Origin: Desulfocucumis sp964643075
GTDB lineage: Bacteria > Bacillota > Desulfotomaculia > Desulfotomaculales > Desulfocucumaceae
NCBI GenBank assembly: GCA_964643075.1
Contig: CAZXQO010000003.1
Location: forward strand, 62,001-126,000
Length of the DNA: 64,000 nucleotides
Direction of reading: 5' to 3'
In this document: piece by piece, positions 45,531 to 54,644 of the stretch
Position numbering within the stretch: the first letter of the stretch is position 1
Layout of the letters: each line of letters begins with the position of its first letter
Program-made: the position numbers and the translations under genes
The notes under the pieces: model-generated
What the model was told of the DNA's origin: nothing
The model's input: only the letters and a program-made list of their open reading frames with translations
Database searches by the model: none

Positions 45531-46670
45531 ATGCCAGGTAAGGCTTATATTCTGGATAAAGTTGTAAAGGATACCATTTCTGCCATTGAACTGGGAAAAC
45601 AGCAGATATATGACATTGCCGAACACACCCTGCTAGAATATAGTCGTCTAAAAAAAGAGCTGGACCAGGTAAAGCTAGAAGTAGATACATTGATCAGGGA
45701 AGTTGATGCCTTAACCACGCTGGAAAAACGGGCCCGACAAAGACTGGCCGAGGTTAGTAAAAATTTTCATTACTTCAGTGAGCATGATATTAAAAATGCA
45801 TACGAGGATGCCCAGGAGAAAAAACTGCGCCTCGTGGACCTGAAAGGCAGGGAGCAATTACTCAGATACAAACGTGACAATCTGGAACGTAGCCTGCGTA
45901 GAATCAAAGAAATGGTGGAAAAAGCCGAAAAACTGGCTTCCCACCTGACTGCAGTCACGAACTATCTAAGTAGCGATTTAACCAATATCACCTCCAGGTT
46001 TTTGGAACTGGAACAAATCCAAAAACTGGGGGTTAATGTTATTCGAGCCCAGGAAGAGGAAAGAAGAAAGGTGGCCCGGGACATACATGATGGTCCTGCC
46101 CAGTTGCTGGCCAACATAGTCATGAGGGCTGAATTCTGCCTTAAACTAATGGAAATCGACCATAACAAAGTAAAGCAGGAACTGGTGGAATTACAGCAGA
46201 TGGTCAGGCAAAGCCTGCAGGATGTACGCAAAATAATATTCGACCTGCGCCCCATGGTACTGGACGACCTGGGATTGATTCCGGCAATCAACCGCTATGT
46301 TGAGGAATTCATGACACAAACCGGTTTACCTGCTGAACTGGTGGTGATAGGAGAAACCAAAAGATTCACCAATACCATAGAAGTCGCGCTATTCAGAGTT
46401 TTCCAGGAATGTCTCAGCAATATAAGAAAACATTCCAAAGCCAATCACCTCCTGGTTAAAATTGAGGTTTTACCCAACAAGGTCAACCTGACGGTGAAAG
46501 ACAACGGTGTGGGTTTCAGCCCTAAAAATGTCATGGCCGATAATAAGCGGGAGGGATACGGCTTATTAGGAATGAGGGAAAGAATACAGATACTCAACGG
46601 CGAATTCGCTATAACCTCCGCCCCGGATAGTGGTACCAGCATCCATATCTCTGTTCCCTTGGAAGAATGA
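45531..46670 (+). CDS. degS: DegS-like sensor histidine kinase, copy 1
   Basis: A 379-residue soluble kinase. Residues 1-~170 are a long coiled-coil sensor region (DegS type). The HisKA_3 motif RKVARDIHDGPAQLLANI follows with His186 as phosphorylation site, then an HATPase domain with a DNGVGFS box and GYGLLGMRERI. No membrane segment, so it senses a cytoplasmic signal. It pairs with the regulator 20 nt downstream and sits before the Tad pilus operon. It is highly similar to the kinase at 57232-58386, especially around the phospho-His. Confidence 0.9.
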   Translation: MPGKAYILDKVVKDTISAIELGKQQIYDIAEHTLLEYSRLKKELDQVKLEVDTLIREVDALTTLEKRARQRLAEVSKNFHYFSEHDIKNAYEDAQEKKLRLVDLKGREQLLRYKRDNLERSLRRIKEMVEKAEKLASHLTAVTNYLSSDLTNITSRFLELEQIQKLGVNVIRAQEEERRKVARDIHDGPAQLLANIVMRAEFCLKLMEIDHNKVKQELVELQQMVRQSLQDVRKIIFDLRPMVLDDLGLIPAINRYVEEFMTQTGLPAELVVIGETKRFTNTIEVALFRVFQECLSNIRKHSKANHLLVKIEVLPNKVNLTVKDNGVGFSPKNVMADNKREGYGLLGMRERIQILNGEFAITSAPDSGTSIHISVPLEE

Positions 46671-46689
46671 TGTTTGGTGAGGTGAAAAA

Positions 46690-47349
46690 ATGAGCGTTAT
46701 TTCGGTAATCATCGTGGACGATCACGCATTGGTTCGGGAGGGCATCAGGAAGGTATTGTCCCTTGAGCCGGACATAAAAATAATCGGTGAAGCCGCCAAC
46801 GGAGAAGAGGCCATTGCGCAGGCACTGTCTAAAAACCCGGACATTATCCTGATGGATATTAATATGCCGGGCATCAGCGGCGTTGAAGCCTGCCAAACAA
46901 TCAAACTAAAAATCGCGGACACCGGTATCATAGGCCTGACAATTCACGACCAGGAGGAATACCTGATTGAATTTATCCGGGCTGGAGCATCCGCGTATAT
47001 TCTGAAAGATGTCAGCCCGGATCAACTGGTTCGTACTATAAGAGATGTAGCCAGAGGCGAATCCTTTATCCCCCCCAAGCTCATTACTAAAATATTCAAA
47101 GAGCTTAACAGGCTGGCCGACAGTCCACTGGGTGCCCAGCGTAAGGACGGCGAACTGCTCACCCCCCGTGAGGTTGAAGTCCTAAAACTTCTGGCCAGGG
47201 GCGAAACGAATAAAACCATAGCCAGGGCACTGTACATCAGTGAGAAAACAGTGAAAAACCACCTGTACCGGATCTTTCAAAAGATAGAAGTGGAGGATCG
47301 CACCCAGGCCGCACTATATGCCTTAAGAAACAAACTGGTCAATATATAG
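46690..47349 (+). CDS. degU: DegU/NarL-family response regulator, copy 1
   Basis: A 219-residue regulator: receiver with Asp56 in IILMDINMPG, conserved Lys in ILKDVSPDQL, then a LuxR-type helix-turn-helix (LTPREVEVLKLLARGETN...ISEKTVKNHLYRIFQKI). GGTGAGGTG precedes ATG 46690. Phosphorylated by the adjacent DegS-like kinase; the Tad operon directly downstream is the obvious candidate target, not proven. Near-identical in its DNA-binding helix to the paralogue at 58391-59053. Confidence 0.92.
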   Translation: MSVISVIIVDDHALVREGIRKVLSLEPDIKIIGEAANGEEAIAQALSKNPDIILMDINMPGISGVEACQTIKLKIADTGIIGLTIHDQEEYLIEFIRAGASAYILKDVSPDQLVRTIRDVARGESFIPPKLITKIFKELNRLADSPLGAQRKDGELLTPREVEVLKLLARGETNKTIARALYISEKTVKNHLYRIFQKIEVEDRTQAALYALRNKLVNI

Positions 47350-47691
47350 TATCAAGCCAGTCATTTTGATAGTACATGTAGCTTGTCAGGCATTTTTTTA
47401 TATATTTTAACAAAGAAACATATGGATATTTTTGCTAGTTCATGACCATGCAATTAACTAAGACTATAGACCTTTTTATAATGCAGTAAAGCTGACCTCC
47501 ACAGGAAGCTTTGCTGCATTTTCTTTAACCGGGCAAATTAAATTCCCCCTTTCCATATTAACACTACTCCGGGACGCCGGACACCCCATATCTTTGTGCC
47601 ACATAGACAGTATGATTTGAGTCCGTTTACTGATGTGCACTCTGTCTACAAATGCTATTATAGTTTAAAATTAACAAGGGGGGTCAAAGCA
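47350..47691. other. Gap with terminator and flp leader
   Basis: 342 nt. It contains the terminator of the regulator (47480-47525) and then ~165 nt that must hold the flp promoter. A TATTAT-like -10 lies near 47656-47661 without a good -35. No ORF with a ribosome site seen before flp. Confidence 0.55.
47480..47525 (+). terminator. Terminator of first degSU pair
   Basis: AATGCAGTAAAGCT (47480-47493) / AGCTTTGCTGCATT (47507-47520), 13 of 14 paired, followed by TTCTTT. It separates degSU transcription from the pilus operon. Confidence 0.8.
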
Positions 47692-47865
47692 ATGACCGGT
47701 CTATTAACAAGATTATGGACAGAAGAAAGCGGCCAGGGCATGGCTGAATACGGACTGATCCTGGCACTGGTGGCAGTAGTGGCAATTGGAGCATTTCTGG
47801 CACTGGGGGGAGATATAAGCACCAAAATTCAGGGAGTAGCCACTGAAATTAGTACACCGAGATAA
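47692..47865 (+). CDS. flp: Flp/Fap-type major pilin
   Basis: A 57-residue prepilin: a short leader, the processing motif SGQG|MAEYGLIL with the conserved Glu at +3 and Tyr at +4, then a hydrophobic helix (ILALVAVVAIGAFLALGG). Cleaved by the prepilin peptidase encoded next and polymerised by the Tad machinery into a thin adhesive pilus. A GGGGGGTC ribosome site precedes ATG 47692. It is followed by a strong hairpin (47910-47940), which usually allows pilin to be made in excess of the machinery. Confidence 0.93.
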   Translation: MTGLLTRLWTEESGQGMAEYGLILALVAVVAIGAFLALGGDISTKIQGVATEISTPR

Positions 47866-47909
47866 AACATAATAAATTTAGTTAGTAACTGCACCAAAAC
47901 CTACCAATT

Positions 47910-47940
47910 ATACCCTACTTAAAGCATTTAAGTAGGGTAT
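47910..47940 (+). terminator. Partial terminator/attenuator behind flp
   Basis: Perfect 14-bp stem ATACCCTACTTAAA / TTTAAGTAGGGTAT with loop GCA, followed by CTCATTAAATTTT. The run of downstream tad genes has no other clear promoter, so partial readthrough is likely. Confidence 0.7.
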
Positions 47941-47991
47941 CTCATTAAATTTTAACGTCGATTGAATTTATCACACCGGAAGGAACACTAT

Positions 47992-48528
47992 ATGGAAGCA
48001 TTATTAGGTCAGAAATTAGTACTGTCAGACTATCTGTTAATATTTTTAATATCTGTTTGTGTATACACGGACATAAGCAAAAACCGTATATACAATATAG
48101 TACTGCTTCCCTTTGTATTTGCAGCCTTGCTTACCAGCCTTTACATCGGCGGAGTTTCCCAGTTGCTTTGGAACGTTAAGGGTTTACTCCTGGGTCTGGC
48201 CTTGCTTTTTATACCCTTTGCCCTGGGCGGCATGGGAGCCGGCGACGTAAAACTGCTGGGCGCGGTGGGGGCGTTAAAAGGACCGGTTTTTGTACTTAGC
48301 GTTTTTCTTACCGGGGCCGTGGCCGGCGGGCTGCTCTCCCTCTTGATTATGATCAGAACAGGAAGACTGAAAGTAGCAATATTGCAACCCCTAACCAGAT
48401 TTCGCCCCGCCAATTTGGCCAGCAGCGAACTGTACTCCCGGGAAACTTTAGCCTTGACCATTCCTTACGCCCTGGCCATAGGCAGCGGGGTAATACTTAC
48501 CTATTTAGATATATTACACATTTCATGA
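47992..48528 (+). CDS. Prepilin peptidase (TadV/CpaA, A24 family)
   Basis: A 178-residue membrane aspartic peptidase with six helices. The two catalytic Asp are in VYTDISKNRIYN (~residue 27) and GAGDVKLLGA (GxGD motif). No N-methylase domain, as usual in the Tad type. It cleaves the leader of Flp and TadE-like pseudopilins. GGAAGGAAC precedes ATG 47992. Confidence 0.9.
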   Translation: MEALLGQKLVLSDYLLIFLISVCVYTDISKNRIYNIVLLPFVFAALLTSLYIGGVSQLLWNVKGLLLGLALLFIPFALGGMGAGDVKLLGAVGALKGPVFVLSVFLTGAVAGGLLSLLIMIRTGRLKVAILQPLTRFRPANLASSELYSRETLALTIPYALAIGSGVILTYLDILHIS

Positions 48529-48539
48529 GGTGACACCCC

Positions 48540-48935
48540 ATGTTTGCCAAATTATTAAGCAACGACCGGGGCCAGGCCATGGCAGAAATGGCCATAGTAC
48601 TGCCCATACTGCTTCTCCTGCTGATGGGGATGGTGGATCTGGGAAGAATTTTTCATTCCTACATGGTAATCACCAACGCCTCCCGGGAAGGCGCCAGAAA
48701 GGCGGTGCTGGGCTGTACAGACGTTATAATCCGGGAAAGGGTGGCGGATACCACTACCCAGTTGGACAACACCGTACTGGACACCAGCATCTCCCCGGAC
48801 CAGTCACTGAGAAAATCCGGTGACTTGGTCACGGTTCAGGTTAATTACCAGGTGACTCTTTTAGCGCCTCTGATCAACACCATGTTGCCCAACCCTATTA
48901 CCATACAGACCGCTACCACCATGAGAATGGAATGA
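48540..48935 (+). CDS. TadE-like minor pseudopilin
   Basis: A 131-residue protein: short charged N-terminus DRGQAMAEMAIVLPILLLLLMG with a type IV-like processing region and helix, then ~95 residues outside (EGARKAVLG motif of TadE). Minor pilin or scaffold in Tad assembly. It overlaps the next gene by ATGA. Confidence 0.88.
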   Translation: MFAKLLSNDRGQAMAEMAIVLPILLLLLMGMVDLGRIFHSYMVITNASREGARKAVLGCTDVIIRERVADTTTQLDNTVLDTSISPDQSLRKSGDLVTVQVNYQVTLLAPLINTMLPNPITIQTATTMRME

Positions 48936-49882
48936 ACATGGGGGCTTTTAAAATGTTGAAAAAAATTTTCAACAAACTCTGGCTTGATGAAAGGGGTACC
49001 GCCATTGCCCTGGTGGCCATTAGCATGACGGTATTGCTAGGATTCGCGGCCATGGTGGTGGACATTGGCCGCCTCGCAGCGGCCAGGCAATCCCTGGTAA
49101 ACGCCGTAGACGCGGCGGCTATGGCCGGGGCCAGGGAATTCGCCGTTAACCCCGAAACTGATCCCTCTGCCAGGGAGTCTGCCGCCAGACAGCAGGCCCT
49201 GGCATGCGCGCAGAGCAACGGCATCGCAGAATCGGATCTTACCGTGGACATTGTGAACAACAAGGTTTCAGTAGATGCCACGAGAAACGTAGCCTATATG
49301 TTCGCCCCGGTCCTGGGACTGGAGTCGGGCCAGGTTTCTGCCCACGCCGCTGCCTCTGTGGGAACCCTGACATCATATACAGGTGTAGCCCCCCTTTGCA
49401 TCAGGGAACAGCCCTTTGTATACGGCACCCTGTACACCATCAAATTCGGCTCGCCGGACTCCCCGGGCAACTTCGGGGCCCTGGCTCTGGGAGGAAGCGG
49501 GTCAAGAACCTATAGAGACAATCTGATCAATGGGTTTCAGGAACCGGTGCACCAGAGCGAGGTGCTGGATACCGAACCCGGTAACATGAGCGGCCCCACG
49601 GACGGCATTGATGAAAGGTTGAACCGCTGCACCGATGGCTGCACCTATGACAATTTCAAGCCCGGCTGCCCCAGAATTTTAATCATACCCCTGCACCGGG
49701 AGGACAGCCTGCAGGGCAGGGACACCATAACGGTAACGGGATTTGCTGCGTTTTTCATTGACCGGTCATCACAATGCGCCGGCGATGAAATAAAGGGATA
49801 TTTTGTACGCATGGCCGGTGAGGGCGATATCGATGTAAATACCCCGCCCACCACACTTTACGGAGTGAAGCTGATCGAGTAA
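48932..49882 (+). CDS. TadG-like pilus assembly protein
   Basis: A 316-residue protein with an N-terminal helix (IALVAISMTVLLGFAAMVVDIGR) and the TadG-type segment LVNAVDAAAMAGAREFA, followed by ~240 extracytoplasmic residues with six Cys. No VWA domain is obvious. Participates in pilus assembly or as a tip/minor component. ATG 48932 overlaps the tadE stop (translational coupling); ATG 48953 after GGGGG is the alternative start. Confidence 0.85.
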   Translation: MNMGAFKMLKKIFNKLWLDERGTAIALVAISMTVLLGFAAMVVDIGRLAAARQSLVNAVDAAAMAGAREFAVNPETDPSARESAARQQALACAQSNGIAESDLTVDIVNNKVSVDATRNVAYMFAPVLGLESGQVSAHAAASVGTLTSYTGVAPLCIREQPFVYGTLYTIKFGSPDSPGNFGALALGGSGSRTYRDNLINGFQEPVHQSEVLDTEPGNMSGPTDGIDERLNRCTDGCTYDNFKPGCPRILIIPLHREDSLQGRDTITVTGFAAFFIDRSSQCAGDEIKGYFVRMAGEGDIDVNTPPTTLYGVKLIE

Positions 49883-49901
49883 TACCACGGGAGATGAAGA
49901 C

Positions 49902-50612
49902 ATGAAAAACAGGATTAACATCATACTGATTCTGGCCATTATTTTCGGTGCTATGGCTGCCTGGGGCACCTACCAGTACCTGGAACATATCAAAAAAACT
50001 TACAAGGCTTCAGGTAAATTCATCACAGTGGCAGTGGCCAGGGAAAAGATTCCGGCCAGGACCGGCATTACCGAACAACTGGTGGAATTTAAAGAGATGC
50101 CCTCCAATTACGTTAATGCAGATGCCATTACCGAAAAAAATGATGTTATTAACCATCTTAGCAAAGGAGATATCTATCCCGGCGAACAGATACTGAAAAA
50201 TAAAATTATAGCCCCGGACGACCCCTCTGGAGGTGTGGCCATGATGATCGAGCCGGGCAGGCGGGCAGCCACCATAGAGGTTGACCCGGTGGCCGGTGTG
50301 GCCGGGATTTTGAAGCCAGGTGACCGGATCGATGCGGTGGTGGTGATGGATGTGCCGGGTCAGACTAAAACCACTGTGGCCTCCACCTTTATTCAGAACA
50401 TCAGGGTGCTGGCCGTAACGGGCACCGCAGGTACCGGCAAGGATACCGGCCAGCCCATCAGCCAGTTAATCACCATGTCCCTTAATCCCATGGAAGCTCA
50501 GCAGCTTGCTCTGGCCTCGGCCAGAGGTAATTTACGCCTTTTACTCAGGATGCCGGGAGATCAGAATATCACACCTATATCTTCTTCTCAAATCAATAAT
50601 CTAGTCAGATGA
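49902..50612 (+). CDS. CpaB/RcpC-type pilus assembly protein (SAF domain)
   Basis: A 236-residue protein: N-terminal membrane helix, SAF domain (ITVAVAREKIPARTGIT) and a CpaB C-terminal region (GVAGILKPGDRIDAVV). In Gram-negatives it works with the secretin; here no secretin exists, so a periplasm-equivalent or wall-space scaffold role is likely. Between tadG and tadZ genes. Confidence 0.87.
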   Translation: MKNRINIILILAIIFGAMAAWGTYQYLEHIKKTYKASGKFITVAVAREKIPARTGITEQLVEFKEMPSNYVNADAITEKNDVINHLSKGDIYPGEQILKNKIIAPDDPSGGVAMMIEPGRRAATIEVDPVAGVAGILKPGDRIDAVVVMDVPGQTKTTVASTFIQNIRVLAVTGTAGTGKDTGQPISQLITMSLNPMEAQQLALASARGNLRLLLRMPGDQNITPISSSQINNLVR

Positions 50613-50628
50613 CCGGGAGGATTATACA

Positions 50629-51876
50629 ATGAATCACATTACAGTATTGATAGCGGATGACATCCCTGCCACCCGGGAGGACATTAAGAGGCTGCTCTAT
50701 TTTGAAGAAGATATTAAAGTCATTGGCGAGGCTGAAGACGGTGACGAGGCCATGCAGCTCACCGAAAGCCTGAAGCCTGATGTGGTGCTGATGGATGTAA
50801 ACATGCCACGCCTGGACGGCATCAGGGCCTCGGAAATGATTACCATGAAAAACCCCGAGGCAGCCATTGTAATAGTCTCCATCCAGGGAGAAAAGGAATA
50901 CCTGCGCAAGGCCATGGCAGCCGGGGCCAGGGACTACCTGGTAAAGCCCTTCAGCAGCGGTGAACTGGCCGGAACCATCCGTAAAGTTAACGAAACGAAC
51001 AAGAAAAGGCGACTGCACCTGGTGGATAAAGGCTCCCCTGCCCCTTACAGAGCGCGCCGGGAGCCGGGGAAAATGATTACTCTCTTTTCCTCCAAGGGCG
51101 GGGTGGGAAAAACTACCACCGCCTGCAACCTGGCCATTAGCTTGATCCAGGAAACTAAAAAGAAAGTTGCTCTGGTTGACCTTAACCTGCAGGGGGGCGA
51201 CGTGGCAGTGATGCTTAACATTACCTCCCGGGGCGGCCTGGCGGAACTGGTACAAGAAAATGATTACGCAGACCCTTCCCTGCTGGAGAGCTATCTATCC
51301 CCACACTTTTCCGGTGTTAGGGTTTTACTGGCCCCTGCCTCACCAGAGCTGGCGGAAACCGTGCCGGCTGAAAAGGTGGAAGAGATTTTGAAAACTCTGA
51401 AAGGCAGCTATGACTTTGTGGTGGTGGACACCGCCGTCACCCTAAATGACGTTACCCTGGTCTGCCTGGAGCTTTCCGATCATATACTGACAGTCCTCAC
51501 CCAGGACCTGCCAGCACTGAAACATGCGCGCAACAACCTGGAGATACTGGAAAAGCTAAACCTGACCTATAAAACCAGACTGCTTTTAAACCGTGAAAAA
51601 ACCGACGCCCTGAAACTTCAGGAAGTAGAAAAAAATATAGGCATTAATATTACCACCAGCCTGCCGGAAGATGATAAAACAGTGGGAGCATCCGTTAACA
51701 AGGGGCAACCCTTTGTGCTGACACAGCCGGGGGCGCCCATAACCAGAGCACTGCTGAGCCTGGGCGCAACACTGGCTCAAACCGAATCCTCAGTGTCATC
51801 AGCTGCGGCCCCCCCGGCGGAGGATGGATTAAAACCGGCCCGCAAATCGCTAATAGGCAAGCTTTTTAGCTTTTAG
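50629..51876 (+). CDS. TadZ/CpaE: receiver domain fused to MinD-like ATPase
   Basis: A 415-residue protein: N-terminal receiver (residues ~1-125) with intact Asp56 in VVLMDVNMP and Lys in YLVKPFS, then a ParA/MinD ATPase with the deviant Walker A KGGVGKTT (Lys161) and VVVDTAVTLND. TadZ localises the pilus machinery at a cell pole. In most TadZ proteins the receiver is degenerate; here the phosphorylation residues are present, so control by a kinase is possible. GGGAGG precedes ATG 50629. Confidence 0.9.
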   Translation: MNHITVLIADDIPATREDIKRLLYFEEDIKVIGEAEDGDEAMQLTESLKPDVVLMDVNMPRLDGIRASEMITMKNPEAAIVIVSIQGEKEYLRKAMAAGARDYLVKPFSSGELAGTIRKVNETNKKRRLHLVDKGSPAPYRARREPGKMITLFSSKGGVGKTTTACNLAISLIQETKKKVALVDLNLQGGDVAVMLNITSRGGLAELVQENDYADPSLLESYLSPHFSGVRVLLAPASPELAETVPAEKVEEILKTLKGSYDFVVVDTAVTLNDVTLVCLELSDHILTVLTQDLPALKHARNNLEILEKLNLTYKTRLLLNREKTDALKLQEVEKNIGINITTSLPEDDKTVGASVNKGQPFVLTQPGAPITRALLSLGATLAQTESSVSSAAAPPAEDGLKPARKSLIGKLFSF

Positions 51877-51903
51877 CACTACAGCAAAATTTAAAGGTTA
51901 GAG

Positions 51904-51960
51904 GAGCCATGGGGGCGGTTATAAGGTACGGGGACACACCTCTTTCAGAGGAATGTCCCC
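51904..51960. repeat. GGGGACACACCTCT palindromic repeat with flank, copy 4
   Basis: GGGGACACACCTCT (51930-51943), loop TTC, AGAGGAATGTCCCC (51947-51960), preceded by a conserved flank from 51904. The whole 57 bp recurs in inverted orientation at 57041-57098 with about one difference. Confidence 0.8.
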
Positions 51961-52020
51961 ATGCCCCCGAAGCGCAGCGAAAGGCCGAAGGGAATGATGG
52001 TGCCGCCTGATACGCAATCC

Positions 52021-52097
52021 GGGCAGGCACAGGGGCCTGCCCCTACTGGTGACAATATGGGTTGATGGTATGTAGGGGCAACCCCCTGTGGTTGCCC
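52021..52097. repeat. Paired-hairpin REP-like element
   Basis: Two hairpins in opposite orientation: GGGCAGGC..GCCTGCCC (52021-52042) and GGGCAACC..GGTTGCCC (52076-52097), with outer CCCCTAC...GTAGGGG. This is the form of REP/BIME elements common in Firmicutes; no transposase gene is in the window. It lies in the cpaE-cpaF gap. Confidence 0.7.
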
Positions 52098-52142
52098 GAT
52101 GCGCGGCATGGGGGCCTGACTACTGAAATAAGAGGGGATATC

Positions 52143-53519
52143 ATGTCACTGCTCAAAAGATTGGAAAAACGCATTCAGCCCGGCCCACCGGAGATGGCTG
52201 CAGCCGGAAGCCAACCGGCCCGGCAGCAGCTCACTCCCCCGCCCCGCAAACGGGACCCTTATCAAAACCTGAAAAACGATTTGCATAAAAAAGTTATTTC
52301 GGAACTGTCCTTTATTAATACCGATCAGGAGGACAGGGAGAAAACGTCCCGCAGCATAGCGGAACTGGTGGCCGGCCTGTTGGACCGGGAGGAAAAAAAC
52401 CTGCCCAGGCACGAGAGGCAGAGAATAACCACCGAAATAGTCAACGAGGCTATCGGTTTCGGTCCCATCACCCCGCTGTTAAACGACCCGGAAATCAGCG
52501 AAATAATGGTTAACAAACCTGATCAGATATATGTAGAGCGAGGGGGTAAATTGGAGCTTACCGACATATGCTTCAGGGACAATGCCCATGTGATCCATAT
52601 AATAGAAAAAATAGTAGCCCCCATAGGCAGACGGATAGATGAGAGCATGCCCATGGTGGACGCCCGGCTACCCGACGGCTCCCGGGTTAACGCCATTATC
52701 CCGCCCCTATCCCTGAAGGGTCCCAGCATTACCATTAGAAAATTCTTTAAAGATCCCCTATCCATTGATGACATGGTACGACTGGGCAGCCTGACCCCTC
52801 CCATGGCCAGCTTTATTGAGGCCTGTGTGCAGGCAAGGCTGAACATAGTGGTATCCGGCGGCACCGGCAGCGGCAAAACCACAACTTTAAACGTATTGTC
52901 TTCCTTTATCCCACCAGGCGAGCGTATAGTGACCATAGAGGATGCCGCCGAACTCCAGCTCAGGCAGGAGCATTTAATAACCCTGGAAAGCAGGCCACCT
53001 AACATTGAAGGCAAGGGCGCCATAACCATCCGGGATCTGGTCAGGAATACCCTGCGTATGAGGCCTGACCGCATCATAGTGGGCGAAGTGAGAAGCGGTG
53101 AGGCACTGGACATGCTCCAGGCCATGAACACCGGCCATGACGGATCACTGACCACCGGGCACGCCAATACACCCAGGGACATGCTTTCCAGACTGGAAAC
53201 CATGGTGCTCATGGCCGGCATGGAGCTGCCGGTGCGGGCCATAAGGGATCAGATATCCTCGGCCATAGACCTGATTATACAGCAAAGCCGTTTTCGGGAC
53301 GGCTCAAGAAAAATCACCCACATCACCGAGGTACAGGGCATGGAAGGTGATGTCATAGTTCTGCAAGATTTATTTACCTTCCGCCCTGGCGGTATGGACC
53401 AGGAAGGAAATATAACCGGCAGCTTCGTATCCACCGGTATTCGGCCCAAATTTGTACACCGGCTGGAAGAAGCGGGTATTCACCTGGATCATGAATTGTT
53501 TGTGCCATCGCTGGTATAA
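52143..53519 (+). CDS. TadA/CpaF secretion ATPase
   Basis: A 458-residue hexameric ATPase of the VirB11/CpaF group: Walker A GGTGSGKTTT (Lys245), Asp box (IVTIEDAAELQL), Walker B (RPDRIIVGEVRSGEA), His box (GHDGSLTTGHAN). It powers Flp pilus assembly. N-terminal ~60 residues are variable and Pro/Arg-rich. GAGGGG precedes ATG 52143; the open frame upstream passes through a repeat and is not used. Confidence 0.94.
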   Translation: MSLLKRLEKRIQPGPPEMAAAGSQPARQQLTPPPRKRDPYQNLKNDLHKKVISELSFINTDQEDREKTSRSIAELVAGLLDREEKNLPRHERQRITTEIVNEAIGFGPITPLLNDPEISEIMVNKPDQIYVERGGKLELTDICFRDNAHVIHIIEKIVAPIGRRIDESMPMVDARLPDGSRVNAIIPPLSLKGPSITIRKFFKDPLSIDDMVRLGSLTPPMASFIEACVQARLNIVVSGGTGSGKTTTLNVLSSFIPPGERIVTIEDAAELQLRQEHLITLESRPPNIEGKGAITIRDLVRNTLRMRPDRIIVGEVRSGEALDMLQAMNTGHDGSLTTGHANTPRDMLSRLETMVLMAGMELPVRAIRDQISSAIDLIIQQSRFRDGSRKITHITEVQGMEGDVIVLQDLFTFRPGGMDQEGNITGSFVSTGIRPKFVHRLEEAGIHLDHELFVPSLV

Positions 53520-53538
53520 ATCCGATCAGCGGAGTCAT

Positions 53539-53603
53539 GGGGACGGTTCGAGCGTCCCCGAAGCGCAGCGAAGGGCCGAAGGGAAGACGATGGAACCGTC
53601 CCC
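53539..53603. repeat. GGGGACGGTTC palindromic repeat, copy 5
   Basis: Outer arms GGGGACGGTTC (53539-53549) / GAACCGTCCCC (53593-53603), with an inner GCGTCCCCGAAGCGCAGCG part. Its right part recurs inverted at 56911-56943. Confidence 0.75.
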
Positions 53604-53657
53604 GTGGCGTAGCCACAGACTGAACAGTTACAATATTTCTATTTCGAGGTGTTTGCC

Positions 53658-54629
53658 ATGTCTCAGTTCTATTACCTGCTTGTCCTGGTGTTTTCTTCCT
53701 GCTGCCTGCTGGTGATAGGAATATATCATGCACTTTCAACCGGGGACAGGGTTTTAAAGGAGCGGTTAAAAAGAATATCAACCCCGGGCAGCCAGGAGGA
53801 GACTAGCAACGGCGAAACCACAACCCCGCGAAAATTTTTTAGGTTCTTTTTAGCTGTAGGTTCCAGATTCAGGCTGTTTAACAGAATTACCGCCATGCTG
53901 GATAAAAAACTTGCGGAAGCCGACATACCCCTGAAGGGTGAGGAATTTATGGTCATGGTGATGGCAATTTCAGCCGGAACCGGGGCATTGACCACACTAA
54001 TGCTGAGCAACGCCGGCTCAGGCGTTATATTTGCGATAGCCGTAGTTATTATGGCTTACCTTTGGCTGAGGCGGGCTAAAGCAAAAAGGCTAAACAAATT
54101 CAACTCGCAGATAGGTGATACCCTGGTGCTGATTTCCAACGCCCTGCGCTCCGGCTTTTCCTTTTTACAGGCCATGGATATGGTCCGCAAGGAAATGCCT
54201 GCACCTTTGGCCACGGAGTTTGGCCGTACCTTTCAGGAAATGCACCTCGGAACACCCACCGAAGAGGCTATGGAGAATCTGGCCCGGAGAGTGGGCAGCG
54301 AAGACCTTGATTTGGTGGTTACGGCAGTTCTAATTCAGCGGCAGGTAGGGGGTAATTTAGCAGAAGTGCTGGACAACATCGCCGGCACTATCCGCGAAAG
54401 GATCCGCATAAAAGGTGAAATAAAAACACTTACAGCCCAGGGACGTATTTCCGGCCTGTTGATAGGGACTCTGCCGCTAATCCTGGCCGCCATCCTGGCA
54501 GTGCTGAACCCTACTTATTTGCCGGTGCTTTTCACGCACCCTCTGGGGCTGACGATGCTGGGGGGCGCGGTGGTAATGGAAGTTATCGGTATCATACTAA
54601 TCCGAAAGATTATCAATATCCGGGTATGA
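53658..54629 (+). CDS. TadB-type inner-membrane pilus protein
   Basis: A 323-residue protein with an N-terminal helix, two central helices (~residues 95-135) and a type II secretion F domain (GFSFLQAMDMVRKEMP...VGGNLAEVLDNIAGTIRER) followed by two C-terminal helices. Works with TadC as the membrane platform for the ATPase. CGAGGT precedes ATG 53658. Confidence 0.9.
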   Translation: MSQFYYLLVLVFSSCCLLVIGIYHALSTGDRVLKERLKRISTPGSQEETSNGETTTPRKFFRFFLAVGSRFRLFNRITAMLDKKLAEADIPLKGEEFMVMVMAISAGTGALTTLMLSNAGSGVIFAIAVVIMAYLWLRRAKAKRLNKFNSQIGDTLVLISNALRSGFSFLQAMDMVRKEMPAPLATEFGRTFQEMHLGTPTEEAMENLARRVGSEDLDLVVTAVLIQRQVGGNLAEVLDNIAGTIRERIRIKGEIKTLTAQGRISGLLIGTLPLILAAILAVLNPTYLPVLFTHPLGLTMLGGAVVMEVIGIILIRKIINIRV

Positions 54630-54644
54630 CAGGAGGTTTGACCA

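Noticed and set aside
52523..53242. 239-codon minus-strand frame inside tadA
   Set aside because: Antisense to the conserved Walker motifs of the ATPase; Ser/Met-rich without family resemblance.
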